From: Oryzisolibacter sp. LB2S
Lineage (GTDB): Bacteria; Pseudomonadota; Gammaproteobacteria; Burkholderiales; Burkholderiaceae_C
Reading direction: 5' to 3'
DNA length: 64,000 nucleotides
Assembly: GCF_040732315.1 (NCBI RefSeq)
Contig: NZ_CP160388.1
Location: forward strand, 842,501-906,500
Every line of letters starts with the position of its first letter. Positions within the stretch are counted from its first letter, which is position 1. The notes below the pieces were generated by a model. It was not told the DNA's origin. It did not search any database and saw nothing but the letters and a program-made list of their open reading frames with translations. Shown piece after piece: positions 37,325 to 49,988 of the stretch. The position numbers and the translations under genes are program-made.

Positions 37325-38311
37325 ATGTCTGAACTGCACAAGTTTTTGTTTGAGGGCCTGCCGGTGCGCGGCATGATCGTGCGCCTGACCGACGCGTGGA
37401 CGCAGCTGCTCGCGCGCCGCGCGGGCAATACCGAGACCGGGCCCTATCCCGCGCCCGTGAGCGAGCTGCTCGGCGAGATGACGGCCGCCGCCGTGCTCAT
37501 GCAGTCCAACATCAAGTTCAACGGCGCGCTGGTGCTGCAGGTGTTCGGCGACGGCCCGGTCAAGCTGGCCGTGGCCGAGGTGCAGTCCGACCTGAGCCTG
37601 CGCGCGACGGCGTCGGTGACGGGCGAGGTGGGGGCCGATGCCGGCCTGGCCGACATGGTCAACAGGGGCGGCAGCGGGCGCTGCGCGATCACGCTCGACC
37701 CGCAGGACCGCCTGCCGGGCCAGCAGCCCTACCAGGGCGTGGTGCCGCTGCATGGCGACCGCGGCGAGAAGCTCGACCAGTTGAGCGACGTGCTGCAGCA
37801 CTACATGCTGCAGTCCGAGCAGCTCGACACCACGCTGGTGCTGGCGGCCAACGACCAGGTCGCCGCGGGGCTGTTGATCCAGCGCATGCCCGCCAAGGGC
37901 GAGGGCAATCTGGAGGGCACGCGCGGCCAGGGCGACGAGGACCGCATAGGCCAGAACGAGGACTACAACCGCATCGCGACGCTGGCCGCGAGTCTCACGC
38001 GCGAGGAACTGCTCACGCTGGACGTGGAGACCATTCTGCGCCGCCTGTTCTGGGAGGAGACGCTGCTGCGCTTCGTGCCCCAGCGCGGCGAGAGCGGCCC
38101 GCGCTTTGCGTGCTCGTGCAGCCGCACGCGTGTGGGCGGCATGCTGCGCAGCCTGGGGCAGGACGAGGTGCAGAGCATTCTCGACGAGCGCGGCAGCATC
38201 GAGGTGGGCTGCGAATACTGCGGCCAGCAATACCGGTTCGACGCCGTGGATGCGGCCCAGCTGTTCACTGCGCCGGGGCAGCAGCCGCCGGTCTCCTCGT
38301 CCGTGCAATAG
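37325..38311 (+). CDS. hslO: Redox-regulated molecular chaperone Hsp33
   Basis: Holdase chaperone switched on by oxidation of a zinc-bound cysteine cluster. The 328-aa protein contains the four-Cys redox switch near the C-terminus, FACSCSRTRV and GCEYCGQQY (CxC then CxxC), after the N-terminal binding domain (VLMQSNIKFNGALVLQVFGD). The C-terminal extension after the CxxC is slightly longer than in E. coli. It probably shares a transcript with the carbonic anhydrase gene. Confidence 0.94.
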   Translation: MSELHKFLFEGLPVRGMIVRLTDAWTQLLARRAGNTETGPYPAPVSELLGEMTAAAVLMQSNIKFNGALVLQVFGDGPVKLAVAEVQSDLSLRATASVTGEVGADAGLADMVNRGGSGRCAITLDPQDRLPGQQPYQGVVPLHGDRGEKLDQLSDVLQHYMLQSEQLDTTLVLAANDQVAAGLLIQRMPAKGEGNLEGTRGQGDEDRIGQNEDYNRIATLAASLTREELLTLDVETILRRLFWEETLLRFVPQRGESGPRFACSCSRTRVGGMLRSLGQDEVQSILDERGSIEVGCEYCGQQYRFDAVDAAQLFTAPGQQPPVSSSVQ

Positions 38312-38417
38312 CCCACGAGCGCGTGCCCGTGTCGCGCCGGCGGGGCCTTCCCGGCGGGGTCGCCGCGCGCTGCGGCGACAATACGCGTTTTGCCTTCTGT
38401 TCCAAGGAACCCAACCC

Positions 38418-39179
38418 ATGCGCAAAAGCATCATTGCCCTGGCGCTCGCCGGCCTGGCAGGCAGCGCCGTTGCCGCCGACCTGCGCGTCGGCCTGAACCC
38501 GGCCTACGAACCCTTTGAATCCAAGACCGCGACGGGCGAGATCGTCGGCTTCGACGTGGACATCGCCAACGCCCTGTGCGAGCAGATCAAGCGCAAATGC
38601 GTGTTCGTCGAGTCCGAGTGGGATTCCATCATCGCCGGCCTGCAGGCCAAGAAGTTCGACGTGGTCATCAGCTCCATGTCGATCACGCCCGAGCGCGCCC
38701 GCGTGGTGGACTTCACCAAGCGCTACTACAAGACGCCGAGCGCCATCGTCGTCAAGAAGAGCGTCAAGTACGACGGCCCGGCATCGCTCAAGGGCATGAA
38801 GATCGGCGTGCTCAAGGCCAGCACGCAGGAGAAATGGGCGCTGGGCGAACTCAAGCCCGCGGGCGTGAACGTCGTGCCCTATCAGTCACAGAACCAGGTC
38901 TATCTGGACATCCAGGCCGGCCGCATCGACGGCACCGTGGCCGACAAGGTCGAGGTCAACGGCGGCTTCCTGCGCAAGCCCGAGGGCAAGGACTATGGCT
39001 ACGTGGGTCCCGACCAGTACGACACCAAGTACTACGGCGAGGGCATTGGCATTGCGCTGCGCAAGGGCCAGGGCGACCTGAAGAAGCAGCTCAACGACGC
39101 CATCGACGCGATCCGCGCCAACGGCACCTACGACAGGATCGCCAAGAAGTACTTCGACTTCGACCCGTATGGGAAGTAA
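38418..39179 (+). CDS. Polar amino acid ABC transporter, substrate-binding protein
   Basis: Periplasmic binding protein of the HisJ/ArgT family, 253 aa, with a signal peptide cleaved around AVAA-DLRV (residue 20). Family blocks: LNPAYEPFESKTATGEIVGF, DWDSII-like EWDSIIAGL, ISSMSITPERARVVDFT and the C-terminal IRANGTYDRIAKKYFDFD. It most likely binds lysine, arginine, ornithine or histidine. It heads a four-gene ABC operon; a 162-bp gap separates it from the first permease gene. Confidence 0.92.
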   Translation: MRKSIIALALAGLAGSAVAADLRVGLNPAYEPFESKTATGEIVGFDVDIANALCEQIKRKCVFVESEWDSIIAGLQAKKFDVVISSMSITPERARVVDFTKRYYKTPSAIVVKKSVKYDGPASLKGMKIGVLKASTQEKWALGELKPAGVNVVPYQSQNQVYLDIQAGRIDGTVADKVEVNGGFLRKPEGKDYGYVGPDQYDTKYYGEGIGIALRKGQGDLKKQLNDAIDAIRANGTYDRIAKKYFDFDPYGK

Positions 39180-39341
39180 GCCCCGGAGCGGCCACGCCGC
39201 TCCCCTCTTGCCTCTCGGCTGACGCCGGGGCAGGGGGCGATGCCGGCGCTGCGGGGCGGCCCTTGCGCGGTGACCACCGATCCGGCCTGCGCGAGTGGCG
39301 GCCGTCCATGCCCGGCGTTGCCAATGAATGTTGATTGATTG

Positions 39342-40031
39342 ATGCGTGATTACTACCTGGCCATCTTGAATGGCTCGCTGCTGACCGTCGGCGTGTCGCT
39401 GGCCTCGCTCGCCGTGGCCACGCTGCTGGGCCTGCTCGGCGCGGCGGCCAAGCTCTCGGGCAGCCGGCCGCTCATGGGGCTGGCCCAGCTCTACACCACC
39501 GTGGTGCGCGGCGTGCCCGAGCTGCTCATGATGCTGCTGGTGTTCTATGGCGGCGCCATAGGTCTGAACAGCCTGGTGGAGCTCTGGGGCAACCAGGAGG
39601 GCGTGGACCTCGACCCCTTCGTCGCCGGCGTGCTGACGATTGGCTTCATCTACGGCGCCTACATGACCGAGACCTTCCGCGGCGCCATCCTGGCCATCCC
39701 GCGCGGCCAGATGGAGGCCGCCTGGGCCTTTGGCATGGGGCGGTTTCGCACCTTCATGCGCATCACGCTGCCGCAGATGGTGCGCTATGCGCTGCCTAGC
39801 TTTACCAACAACTGGCTGGTGCTCATCAAGGCCACGGCCCTGGTGAGCCTCATCGGCCTGCAGGACATGACCTACCTGGCCAAGCAGTCGAGCGCCTCCA
39901 CGCGCGAGCCCTTTGCCTTCTTTCTGTTCACGGCCGCCATCTATCTGGCCTATACCTCGCTGTCGCTGTGGGCGCTCCGGCGCGTGAGCGCACGCTACAG
40001 CCTGGGCACGGACAAGGTGCAGCTGCTATGA
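39342..40031 (+). CDS. Polar amino acid ABC transporter, permease (HisQ-like)
   Basis: Inner-membrane permease, 229 aa with five transmembrane segments and the EAA loop GQMEAAWAFGMGRFRTFMRITLP split across the conserved cytoplasmic motif. The ATG at 39342 is used; a TTG immediately before it is also in frame. The stop overlaps the start of the second permease gene by 4 bp, so the pair is translationally coupled. Confidence 0.92.
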   Translation: MRDYYLAILNGSLLTVGVSLASLAVATLLGLLGAAAKLSGSRPLMGLAQLYTTVVRGVPELLMMLLVFYGGAIGLNSLVELWGNQEGVDLDPFVAGVLTIGFIYGAYMTETFRGAILAIPRGQMEAAWAFGMGRFRTFMRITLPQMVRYALPSFTNNWLVLIKATALVSLIGLQDMTYLAKQSSASTREPFAFFLFTAAIYLAYTSLSLWALRRVSARYSLGTDKVQLL

Positions 40032-40741
40032 ACTGGGCCGTCATCTTCGAGCCCGACACCCTGGCCCTGTATGCCGAGGGCCTGGTCGTCACGCTGCAGC
40101 TCACGCTCTACAGCCTGGGACTGGGCGCGGTGCTGGCGCTCGCCTGCGCGCTGGCGCTGGTCAGCAGCCGGGCCTGGCTGCGCTGGCCGGCCCAGGCCTT
40201 CACCTATTTCATGCGCGGCACACCGCTGCTCATACAGGTCTACCTGATCTACTACGGCGTGGCCCAGCTCGAATGGGTGCAGGCGCGCTGGGACGATGTC
40301 TGGCCCTGGACCAACTTCAAGGAGCCGTTCTTCTGCGCGCTCCTGTCCTTCAGCCTGAACACTGCGGCGTACACGGCGGAGACGCTCGCGGGCAGCATCC
40401 GCGAGACCTCCAAGGGCGAGGTCGAGGCTGCACGCGCCATGGGCATGGGCCAGTGGCTGCTGATGCGCCGCATCGTGCTGCCCAGCGCCATCCGCCGCAT
40501 GCTGCCGGCCTACGGCAACGAGGTGGTGATGATGCTGCACAGCTCCAGCCTCGCGAGCACCGTGCCGGCGCTGCTGGACCTCACGGGCGCGGCCAGCCGC
40601 GTCTATGCCGACTTCTACCTGCCGTTCGAGGCCTATCTGTTTGCCGCCGCCATCTACCTGTGCATCACCATGTGCCTGCTGGGCGTCTCCAGGCTGGTGG
40701 AGCGCCGCTTCCTGGGCTATCTGGCGCCGCGCAAACACTGA
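40028..40741 (+). CDS. Polar amino acid ABC transporter, permease (HisM-like)
   Basis: Second membrane subunit, 237 aa, with the His/Glu/Arg-family permease start (LYAEGLVVTLQLTLYSLG), the FMRGTPLLIQVYLIYYG motif and the EAA loop GEVEAARAMGMGQWLLMRRI. It heterodimerises with the HisQ-like protein encoded just before. The ATPase gene follows after 11 bp. Confidence 0.93.
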   Translation: MNWAVIFEPDTLALYAEGLVVTLQLTLYSLGLGAVLALACALALVSSRAWLRWPAQAFTYFMRGTPLLIQVYLIYYGVAQLEWVQARWDDVWPWTNFKEPFFCALLSFSLNTAAYTAETLAGSIRETSKGEVEAARAMGMGQWLLMRRIVLPSAIRRMLPAYGNEVVMMLHSSSLASTVPALLDLTGAASRVYADFYLPFEAYLFAAAIYLCITMCLLGVSRLVERRFLGYLAPRKH

Positions 40742-40752
40742 CATCCCGAGAC

Positions 40753-41526
<774 letters not shown>

Positions 41527-41536
41527 GCCTGCTCAT

Positions 41537-41584
41537 AAAAAAAGAGCTGCCAGCGCTTATCCATCAAGCGTTGGGAGCTCTTTT
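41537..41584. terminator. Repeat-derived bidirectional terminator (hisP-like / ftsB)
   Basis: This copy of the interspersed repeat forms a near-perfect long hairpin: arms AAAAGAGCTGCCAGCGCTT and AAGCGTTGGGAGCTCTTTT around a 7-nt loop (ATCCATC). It has an A-run before and a T-run after, so it can end both the amino acid transporter operon and the convergent ftsB operon. Confidence 0.85.
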
Positions 41585-41596
41585 GACTTGCAATGG

Positions 41597-41884
41597 CTAG
41601 CGCTGCGGGGTGCGCACCACCTGCACAAAGATCTCGCCCTGGCGCACCATGCCGAGCTCGCTGCGCGCCTTTTCCTCGACCATCTCCAGGCCGTCCTTGA
41701 GGTCATTGACCTCGGCGGCCAGATGTTCGTTGGCCAGGCGTGCCTGGGCGTTCTCGGCATGCTGGGCGGCGATCTGCTGGCGCAGCTCCTGCACGCGCCC
41801 TATGCTGCCGCGCCCCGACCACAGCTGCACGTGGATGCCCACGAGCAGCGCCAGCAATACCAGCGGGATGAGGCGTGTGACCAT
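41597..41884 (-). CDS. ftsB: Cell division protein FtsB
   Basis: Small bitopic septum protein (95 aa) that acts with FtsL and FtsQ in divisome activation. One N-terminal transmembrane helix (LIPLVLLALLVGIHVQLW) is followed by a coiled coil (about residues 30-75, QELRQQIAAQHAENAQARL) and the C-terminal EEKARSELGMVRQGEIFVQV segment. It lies directly downstream of eno (24-bp gap), the usual eno-ftsB order. Confidence 0.93.
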   Translation of the reverse strand: MVTRLIPLVLLALLVGIHVQLWSGRGSIGRVQELRQQIAAQHAENAQARLANEHLAAEVNDLKDGLEMVEEKARSELGMVRQGEIFVQVVRTPQR

Positions 41885-41908
41885 GGTGGCGCGGCGCTGC
41901 GTCTGGGC

Positions 41909-43204
<1,296 letters not shown>

Positions 43205-43235
43205 TCAGGGTTGCTTGAAATCGGATGGATGAAGG

Positions 43236-43291
43236 GTCAAATTCGCCTCTAGCGCGCTTCAGTCAAGCGCAAGCAGCTATTGAAACAATAG
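43236..43291. repeat. Interspersed palindromic repeat between kdsA and eno
   Basis: The copy reads GTCAAATTCGCCTCTAGCGC-GCTTCAGTCAAGCGC-AAGCAGCTATTGAAAC. Dyad GCGCTT..../AAGCGC with AGCT on one flank; it fills most of the 99-bp gap on the same strand between kdsA and eno and may attenuate transcription there. Confidence 0.7.
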
Positions 43292-43294
43292 GTA

Positions 43295-44152
43295 TCAGGC
43301 CGTGAAGTCGTTTTCCAGAAAGCCGTTCTTCTTGGTCACGGTGTCGATGGCGACCAGGGATTCGAGCAGCGCGCGCATGTGGTGCAGCGGCACGGCGTTG
43401 GGGCCGTCGGACCAGGCCTCGGCGGGCCTGGGGTGCACTTCCATGAACAGGCCCGCCACGCCCACGGCCACGCCCGCGCGTGCCAGCACCGGCACCATCT
43501 CGCGCGCGCCGCCGCTCACGGCACCCATGCCGCCGGGCTTTTGCACCGAATGCGTCACGTCGAACACGACCGGCGCGCCGGAGTTGCGCATCTCGGCCAG
43601 GCTGGTCATGTCGGCCACGAGGTTGTTGTAGCCAAAGCTCACGCCGCGCTCGCAGGCCAGGAAACGGTCCTCGGACAGGCCCACCTCGGCGGCGGCCGCG
43701 CGCGCCTTGTCGATGACGTTCTTCATGTCCCAGGGCGCGAGGAACTGGCCCTTCTTGATGTTCACCGGCTTGCCCGACTGCGCCACGGCGCGGATGAAGT
43801 CGGTCTGGCGGCACAGAAAGGCCGGCGTCTGCAGCACATCGACCACGCTCGCGACCTCGGCCACCTGGCCGGCCTCGTGCACGTCGGTCAGGATGGGCAG
43901 GCCGAGCTGGCGGCGCACCTCGTCGAGGATCTTCAATCCCGCCTCCATGCCCACGCCGCGCCGGCTTGTGCCGGACGAGCGGTTGGCCTTGTCGAAGCTG
44001 CCCTTGTAGATCAGCGGCACGCCCAGGGCGGCGCAGTCTTCCTTGAGGCGGCCGGCGACATCCAGCGACATCTGCAGGCCCTCGATGGAGCAGGTGCCCG
44101 CGATGAGGAAGAAGGGCTGCTCCAGGCCGACATCAAAACCGCACAGTTGCAT
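43295..44152 (-). CDS. kdsA: 3-deoxy-8-phosphooctulonate (KDO-8-phosphate) synthase
   Basis: Condenses phosphoenolpyruvate with arabinose-5-phosphate to give KDO-8-phosphate for lipopolysaccharide core synthesis. The 285-aa protein has the family motifs [10 protein letters not shown] (Cys of the metal-dependent type), [27 protein letters not shown] and [13 protein letters not shown], and the C-terminal [17 protein letters not shown]. It starts 3 bp after the pyrG stop. Confidence 0.96.
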   Translation of the reverse strand: MQLCGFDVGLEQPFFLIAGTCSIEGLQMSLDVAGRLKEDCAALGVPLIYKGSFDKANRSSGTSRRGVGMEAGLKILDEVRRQLGLPILTDVHEAGQVAEVASVVDVLQTPAFLCRQTDFIRAVAQSGKPVNIKKGQFLAPWDMKNVIDKARAAAAEVGLSEDRFLACERGVSFGYNNLVADMTSLAEMRNSGAPVVFDVTHSVQKPGGMGAVSGGAREMVPVLARAGVAVGVAGLFMEVHPRPAEAWSDGPNAVPLHHMRALLESLVAIDTVTKKNGFLENDFTA

Positions 44153-44155
44153 GGC

Positions 44156-45832
<1,677 letters not shown>

Positions 45833-45905
45833 TTATAAGAACTGCGCCCGCCACGACCCGGCCGCCGAGCGCTTGCCCCCGCGCACCGTCTGCTAAATTG
45901 CGCCC

Positions 45906-47132
45906 ATGAATGCACTTGCCGGAAAACACATCGTCCTGGGCCTGTCGGGGGGCGTGGCCTGCTACAAGAGCGCCGAGCTCACGCGCCTGCTCACCAAGGC
46001 CGGCGCCAGCGTCCAGGTGGTGATGACGGAGGCGGCCGAGCAGTTCATCACGCCCGTGACCATGCAGGCGCTCTCGGGCCGCGCCGTCTATGCCTCGCAG
46101 TGGGACGCGCGCGAGGCCAACAACATGGCCCACATCAACCTGAGCCGCGAGGCCGACGCCATCCTCATCGCGCCCTGCAGCGCCGACTTCATCGCGCGCC
46201 TGGTGCAAGGGCGCGCCGACGAGCTGCTGAGCCTGATGTGCCTGGCGCGACCCATCGAGCGCGTGCCCCTGCTCGTCGCCCCGGCCATGAACCGCGAGAT
46301 GTGGGCGCATCCCGCCACGCGGCGCAACCTGGCGCAGCTCGCGCAGGATGGCGCCACCGTGCTCGGCGTGGGCAACGGCCCCCAGGCCTGCGGCGAGACC
46401 GGCGACGGGCGCATGCTCGAGGCCGAGGAGATCCTGGAGGAGCTCGAGACCTTCTTCACGCCCAAGCTGCTCGCCGGCCAGCAGGTGCTGATCACGGCCG
46501 GCCCCACTTTTGAGGCCATAGACCCGGTGCGCGGCATCACCAATCTGTCCTCCGGCAAGATGGGCTTTGCCATTGCCCGCGCCGCCCATGCGGCCGGGGC
46601 CGAGGTCACGCTGGTCGCCGGCCCCGTGCATCTGGCGACGCCGCGCGGCGTGCGGCGTATCGACGTGCGTTCTGCGCAAAATATGCTTGCAGCGGTTGAG
46701 GGGCAAGCGCGGGAAGCTACTATTTTTATAGCTACCGCGGCCGTGGCCGACTGGCGCCCAGCCAGCAGCGCCGAGCACAAGATCAAGAAGGACGGCTCGG
46801 GCCAGACGCCGCAGCTGGCCTTTGTCGAAAACCCCGACATCCTCGCCACCGTGGCGCAGTCCGAGCGCGCGCGCTCCGGTCGGCTCTACTGCGTGGGCTT
46901 TGCCGCCGAGAGCGAGAACCTGCTCGCCCACGCCCAGGCCAAGCGCGCGCGCAAGGGCGTGCCGCTGCTGGTGGGCAACATCGGCCCGGCCACCTTCGGC
47001 CAGGACGACAATGCGCTGCTGCTCGTCGACGCCCAGGGCCACCGCGAGCTGCCGCGCGCGTCCAAGTCCGAGCTGGGCCGCCAACTCGTCGCCGAGATCG
47101 CGCGGCGCCTGGCGCAGGCCGTTACGCCATGA
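45906..47132 (+). CDS. coaBC: Bifunctional phosphopantothenoylcysteine decarboxylase / phosphopantothenate-cysteine ligase
   Basis: Two consecutive steps of coenzyme A synthesis. The 408-aa protein has the flavoprotein decarboxylase half (HIVLGLSGGVACYKSAEL, HINLSREADAILIAPCSAD, VAPAMNREMWAHPATRRN, GPQACGETGDGRM) and the CTP-dependent ligase half from about residue 185 (ITAGPTFEAIDPVRGITNLS, KIKK, GFAAESENLL, PLLVGNIGPATFG). A repeat copy falls inside the ligase half, at about residues 258-276, encoding QNMLAAVEGQAREATIFIA without breaking the frame. It is divergent from pyrG. Confidence 0.95.
   Translation: MNALAGKHIVLGLSGGVACYKSAELTRLLTKAGASVQVVMTEAAEQFITPVTMQALSGRAVYASQWDAREANNMAHINLSREADAILIAPCSADFIARLVQGRADELLSLMCLARPIERVPLLVAPAMNREMWAHPATRRNLAQLAQDGATVLGVGNGPQACGETGDGRMLEAEEILEELETFFTPKLLAGQQVLITAGPTFEAIDPVRGITNLSSGKMGFAIARAAHAAGAEVTLVAGPVHLATPRGVRRIDVRSAQNMLAAVEGQAREATIFIATAAVADWRPASSAEHKIKKDGSGQTPQLAFVENPDILATVAQSERARSGRLYCVGFAAESENLLAHAQAKRARKGVPLLVGNIGPATFGQDDNALLLVDAQGHRELPRASKSELGRQLVAEIARRLAQAVTP
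46676..46733. repeat. Interspersed repeat copy inside coaBC
   Basis: AT-rich stretch within a GC-rich gene: AAAATATGCTTGCAGCGG, GGGGCAAGCGCGGGAAGCT, then ACTATTTTTATAGCTAC. It shares the CTTGCAGC/CAAGCGC/AGCTA pattern of the other copies. The gene stays open through it, so either the repeat has been domesticated or the native codons coincide with it. Confidence 0.55.
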
Positions 47133-47518
47133 GCCTTCCTCCCGCCGGCGACTATGGCGAGCCGCCCGATGGCGACTACGCCCGCTATGTCGAGCGCCTG
47201 CTGCAGGGCCGCGGCGCAGCGCATGGCGCGCAGTCTCCCGCCGCCGCCAAGGCTGCACCGGCCGTGACCCGGCCCGTGCCCGCCGCTGCACGCGGCACCG
47301 CCAAGTCCGGATCGCAGCCAAGGCCCGCCGTGCGCCTGCGGCTGTCGGCCAAGTGGCCGCTGCTGCTCTGGGCATCGTTCGTGCTGCTGATGTGGTTCGC
47401 GCCCGCGCTGCTGCCCATGGCCATCGGGATGGCGGTGGTGTTCGGCGTGGGCTACGGCGTATGGAAGTCCCGACGCGGCCAGGCAGGACGCGGCCATGCG
47501 GCCTCCCAGGACCGCTGA
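47129..47518 (+). CDS. Hypothetical membrane protein (129 aa)
   Basis: Function not recognised. The first 70 residues are Ala/Pro/Gly-rich and probably disordered, with YGEPPDGDYARYVERLLQGR at the start; then a basic patch precedes a hydrophobic hairpin (WPLLLWASFVLLMWF and LPMAIGMAVVFGVGYGVW) and a short basic tail. The start overlaps the coaBC stop by 4 bp, and dut follows after 21 bp, so it is probably translated within a coaBC-dut operon. Confidence 0.7.
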   Translation: MSLPPAGDYGEPPDGDYARYVERLLQGRGAAHGAQSPAAAKAAPAVTRPVPAAARGTAKSGSQPRPAVRLRLSAKWPLLLWASFVLLMWFAPALLPMAIGMAVVFGVGYGVWKSRRGQAGRGHAASQDR

Positions 47519-47539
47519 TTCACAACCCCTCTCGTTCCC

Positions 47540-47986
47540 ATGAAGCTAGACGTCAAGATTCTCGATCCGCGCATGGCGGATCAGCTCCCCACCTATGCCA
47601 CGCCCGGCAGCGCCGGGCTGGACCTGCGCGCCTGCATCGACGCGCCGCTGCACCTCGCGCCCAACGCCTGGCAGCTGGTGCCCACCGGCATTGCCATCTA
47701 CCTGCGGGATCCGGGCTACGCGGCGCTGATCCTGCCGCGCTCGGGCCTGGGCCACAAGCATGGCATCGTGCTGGGCAACCTCGTGGGGCTGATCGACAGC
47801 GACTACCAGGGCCAGCTCATGGTCAGCGCCTGGAACCGCAGCGACCAGGCCTTCACGCTCCAGCCCATGGAGCGTCTGGCGCAGCTCGTCATCGTGCCCG
47901 TGGTGCAGGCCGAGTTCAACGTGGTGACGGACTTCCCCGCGAGCGAGCGCGGCGAGGGGGGCTACGGCTCCACCGGCAAGCATTGA
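47540..47986 (+). CDS. dut: dUTP diphosphatase
   Basis: Hydrolyses dUTP to dUMP, which keeps uracil out of DNA and supplies thymidylate synthesis. The 148-aa trimeric-type protein has all five motifs: [52 protein letters not shown] and the C-terminal [13 protein letters not shown]. Pairing with coaBC is conserved in many bacteria. Confidence 0.96.
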   Translation: MKLDVKILDPRMADQLPTYATPGSAGLDLRACIDAPLHLAPNAWQLVPTGIAIYLRDPGYAALILPRSGLGHKHGIVLGNLVGLIDSDYQGQLMVSAWNRSDQAFTLQPMERLAQLVIVPVVQAEFNVVTDFPASERGEGGYGSTGKH

Positions 47987-48011
47987 GCGAGCGCTGCCCG
48001 CGCTGCCCGTG

Positions 48012-48236
48012 CTATGGCAGCGGGCCGATCCTGCCGAGCCAGGACGCGCGGCCGCGCCAGGCAGACCACAGCAGATTGCCGCCCAAGCCCAGCAACACTG
48101 CGGCCCCGACGAGCGGCAGGGCGTCAAAGGCGGTGAGCGCCACGTACAGGCCCGAGGCGACAAACATGGCCCCGAGAATGGCGCCGGTGACGCGATAGGC
48201 GCGGCTGCTGGCCGGTTCCGTGGAGGGCTGTGTCAT
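48012..48236 (-). CDS. Hypothetical two-helix membrane protein
   Basis: Function not recognised. At 74 aa it has two hydrophobic segments (GAILGAMFVASGLYVALTAF and LPLVGAAVLLGLGGNLLWSA) and a basic C-terminal tail. An upstream in-frame GTG at 48278, preceded by GAGAG and 7 bp after the slpA stop, would add 14 residues, so the start is uncertain. It lies downstream of slpA on the same strand and probably shares its transcript. Confidence 0.6.
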   Translation of the reverse strand: MTQPSTEPASSRAYRVTGAILGAMFVASGLYVALTAFDALPLVGAAVLLGLGGNLLWSAWRGRASWLGRIGPLP

Positions 48237-48284
48237 GGCGCGAGTCTGGACGCGGTTTGCCGTCTGATCCGAGTTCACAGTCTC

Positions 48285-48809
48285 TCAGTGCAGCAGGTCG
48301 CTGCCCGGTGCCTGGGGCTGGACGCGGAAAAAGCCCGTACCCGCCGTGCCGCGGTCGATCTCCTCCTCGGTGGCCTCGCGCACGCCATGCACCTTGAGCG
48401 TGAGGCGCAGGGCGATGCCCGCGAGCGGATGGTTGCCGTCGAGCACCACATGCTCGGGATAGATCTGCGCCACGGTGTAGAGGCCGTCCCGCGGCGCCTC
48501 GGGGTTGACGCCCTGGGGCAGGGCGGTGCCGTCGAAGGTCATGCCTTCCTCGAGGTCGTCGGGGAAAAGATGGCGCGGCTCCAGGAACAGCAGCTTGTCC
48601 TGGTAGTCGCCAAAGGCGTCCTCGGGCTCGAGGTGCAGCGCCAGCTCGGCACCCACGCCATGGCCCTGCAGCGCCTCTTCGATGCGCCTGAGCAGATCGT
48701 CGCCGCCGACCAGAAACTCGACCGGATCGTCGAGCACGTCGAGCTCCTCGCCCAGCGTGTCCTTCAGGACCCAGGTCAGGGCCACCACACATTGTTCGGT
48801 AATTTCCAT
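48285..48809 (-). CDS. FKBP-type peptidyl-prolyl isomerase (SlpA/SlyD-like)
   Basis: Cytoplasmic prolyl isomerase/chaperone of the SlyD type, 174 aa: FKBP half (CVVALTWVLKDTLGEELDVL, DPVEFLVGGDDLLRRIEEAL) with an inserted-flap IF domain (HLEPEDAFGDYQDKLLFLEP) and the return strand NHPLAGIALRLTLKVHGVREA. It lacks the long His-rich metal-binding tail of E. coli SlyD, closer to SlpA. Divergent from the RoxA-like gene, with 53 bp between starts. Confidence 0.88.
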   Translation of the reverse strand: MEITEQCVVALTWVLKDTLGEELDVLDDPVEFLVGGDDLLRRIEEALQGHGVGAELALHLEPEDAFGDYQDKLLFLEPRHLFPDDLEEGMTFDGTALPQGVNPEAPRDGLYTVAQIYPEHVVLDGNHPLAGIALRLTLKVHGVREATEEEIDRGTAGTGFFRVQPQAPGSDLLH

Positions 48810-48862
48810 AGGACAATTGTCGCAGTTCGCTGCCCTGCCGCGCCCGCGGCCCTCATCACCCC

Positions 48863-49987
48863 ATGGACGTACAACAACCCTTGGCCCTGCTCGGGGGCCT
48901 GAGCCCGGCGCAATTCATGCGCCGCCACTGGCACAAGAAGCCCCTGCTGGTGCGCCAGGCCATCCCGGGCTTCAAGCCGCTGCTCTCGCGTGCCGAGCTG
49001 CTCGAGCTCGCCGGCCGCGACGGCGTGGAGTCGCGCTTCATCCAGGACCGCGAGGGGCAATGGGTGCTGCGCCACGGGCCGCTCGCACGCCGATCCCTGC
49101 CGTCCCTGTCCACGCCGCGCTGGACGGCGCTGGTGCAGGGCGTGGACCTGCACAGCGATGCCGTGCATGCACTGCTGCAGCAGTTTCGCTTCGTGCCCGA
49201 GGCGCGCCTTGACGACCTGATGATCAGCTACGCCACCGATGGCGGCGGCGTGGGCCCGCATTTCGACAACTACGACGTGTTCCTGCTGCAGGCCCATGGG
49301 CGCAGGCGCTGGCGCATTGGCCGGCAGAAGGACAAGACGCTGCGCCCCGGCCTGCCGCTCAAGATCCTCGCGGCCTTCGCGCCCGAGGAGGAGTACGTGC
49401 TCGAGCCCGGCGACATGCTCTACCTGCCTCCGGGCTGGGCGCATGACGGCATTGCCGAGGGCGAGTGCATGACCTATTCCATCGGCTTTCGCTCGCCCAA
49501 CGGCGCGCAGATCGCGCACGAGGTGCTGCAGCGCATGGCCGAGGCCGCGGCCGATGCCGACGGCGCCATCTACCGCGACCCGCAGCAGCCCGCCGTGGAC
49601 GGGCCCGGCGCGATTCCGGCCGCGCTGCAGGATTTTGCGCGCAAGGCCGTGCAGATGGCGCTCGACGAACCCCAGGCGCTCGAATGCGCGCTGGGCGAGG
49701 CGCTGACCGAACCCAAGCCCAATGTCTGGTTCGAGCCCGCCGCGGGGCGGGTGATGCTCGAGAGCGTGGTGCTCGATCGGCGCACGCGCATGATGTACGA
49801 CGAACGCCATGTCTTCATCAACGGCGAGAGCTACCGCGCCAGCGGGCGCGACGCCACGCTCATGCGCCGCCTGGCCGACGAGCGCCGGCTCGACGCCCGA
49901 GCGCTGGCGCGCGCGAGTGACGATGCGCTCGAGCTGCTGTCCTCATGGTGCGAGGCGGGCTGGCTGCACCCCGGCCCTGCCGCCTGA
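48863..49987 (+). CDS. JmjC/cupin-domain ribosomal oxygenase (RoxA/YcfD-like)
   Basis: 2-oxoglutarate- and iron-dependent oxygenase of the YcfD group, whose E. coli member hydroxylates an Arg of ribosomal protein L16. The 374-aa protein contains the JmjC core with the iron ligands in VGPHFDNYDVFLLQAHGRRR (HxD) and PPGWAHDGIA (second His). The N-terminus MDVQQPLALLGGLSPAQFMR and the C-terminal winged-helix region (about residues 290-370) agree with the family. The next gene follows after 1 bp. Confidence 0.88.
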   Translation: MDVQQPLALLGGLSPAQFMRRHWHKKPLLVRQAIPGFKPLLSRAELLELAGRDGVESRFIQDREGQWVLRHGPLARRSLPSLSTPRWTALVQGVDLHSDAVHALLQQFRFVPEARLDDLMISYATDGGGVGPHFDNYDVFLLQAHGRRRWRIGRQKDKTLRPGLPLKILAAFAPEEEYVLEPGDMLYLPPGWAHDGIAEGECMTYSIGFRSPNGAQIAHEVLQRMAEAAADADGAIYRDPQQPAVDGPGAIPAALQDFARKAVQMALDEPQALECALGEALTEPKPNVWFEPAAGRVMLESVVLDRRTRMMYDERHVFINGESYRASGRDATLMRRLADERRLDARALARASDDALELLSSWCEAGWLHPGPAA

Positions 49988-49988
49988 G

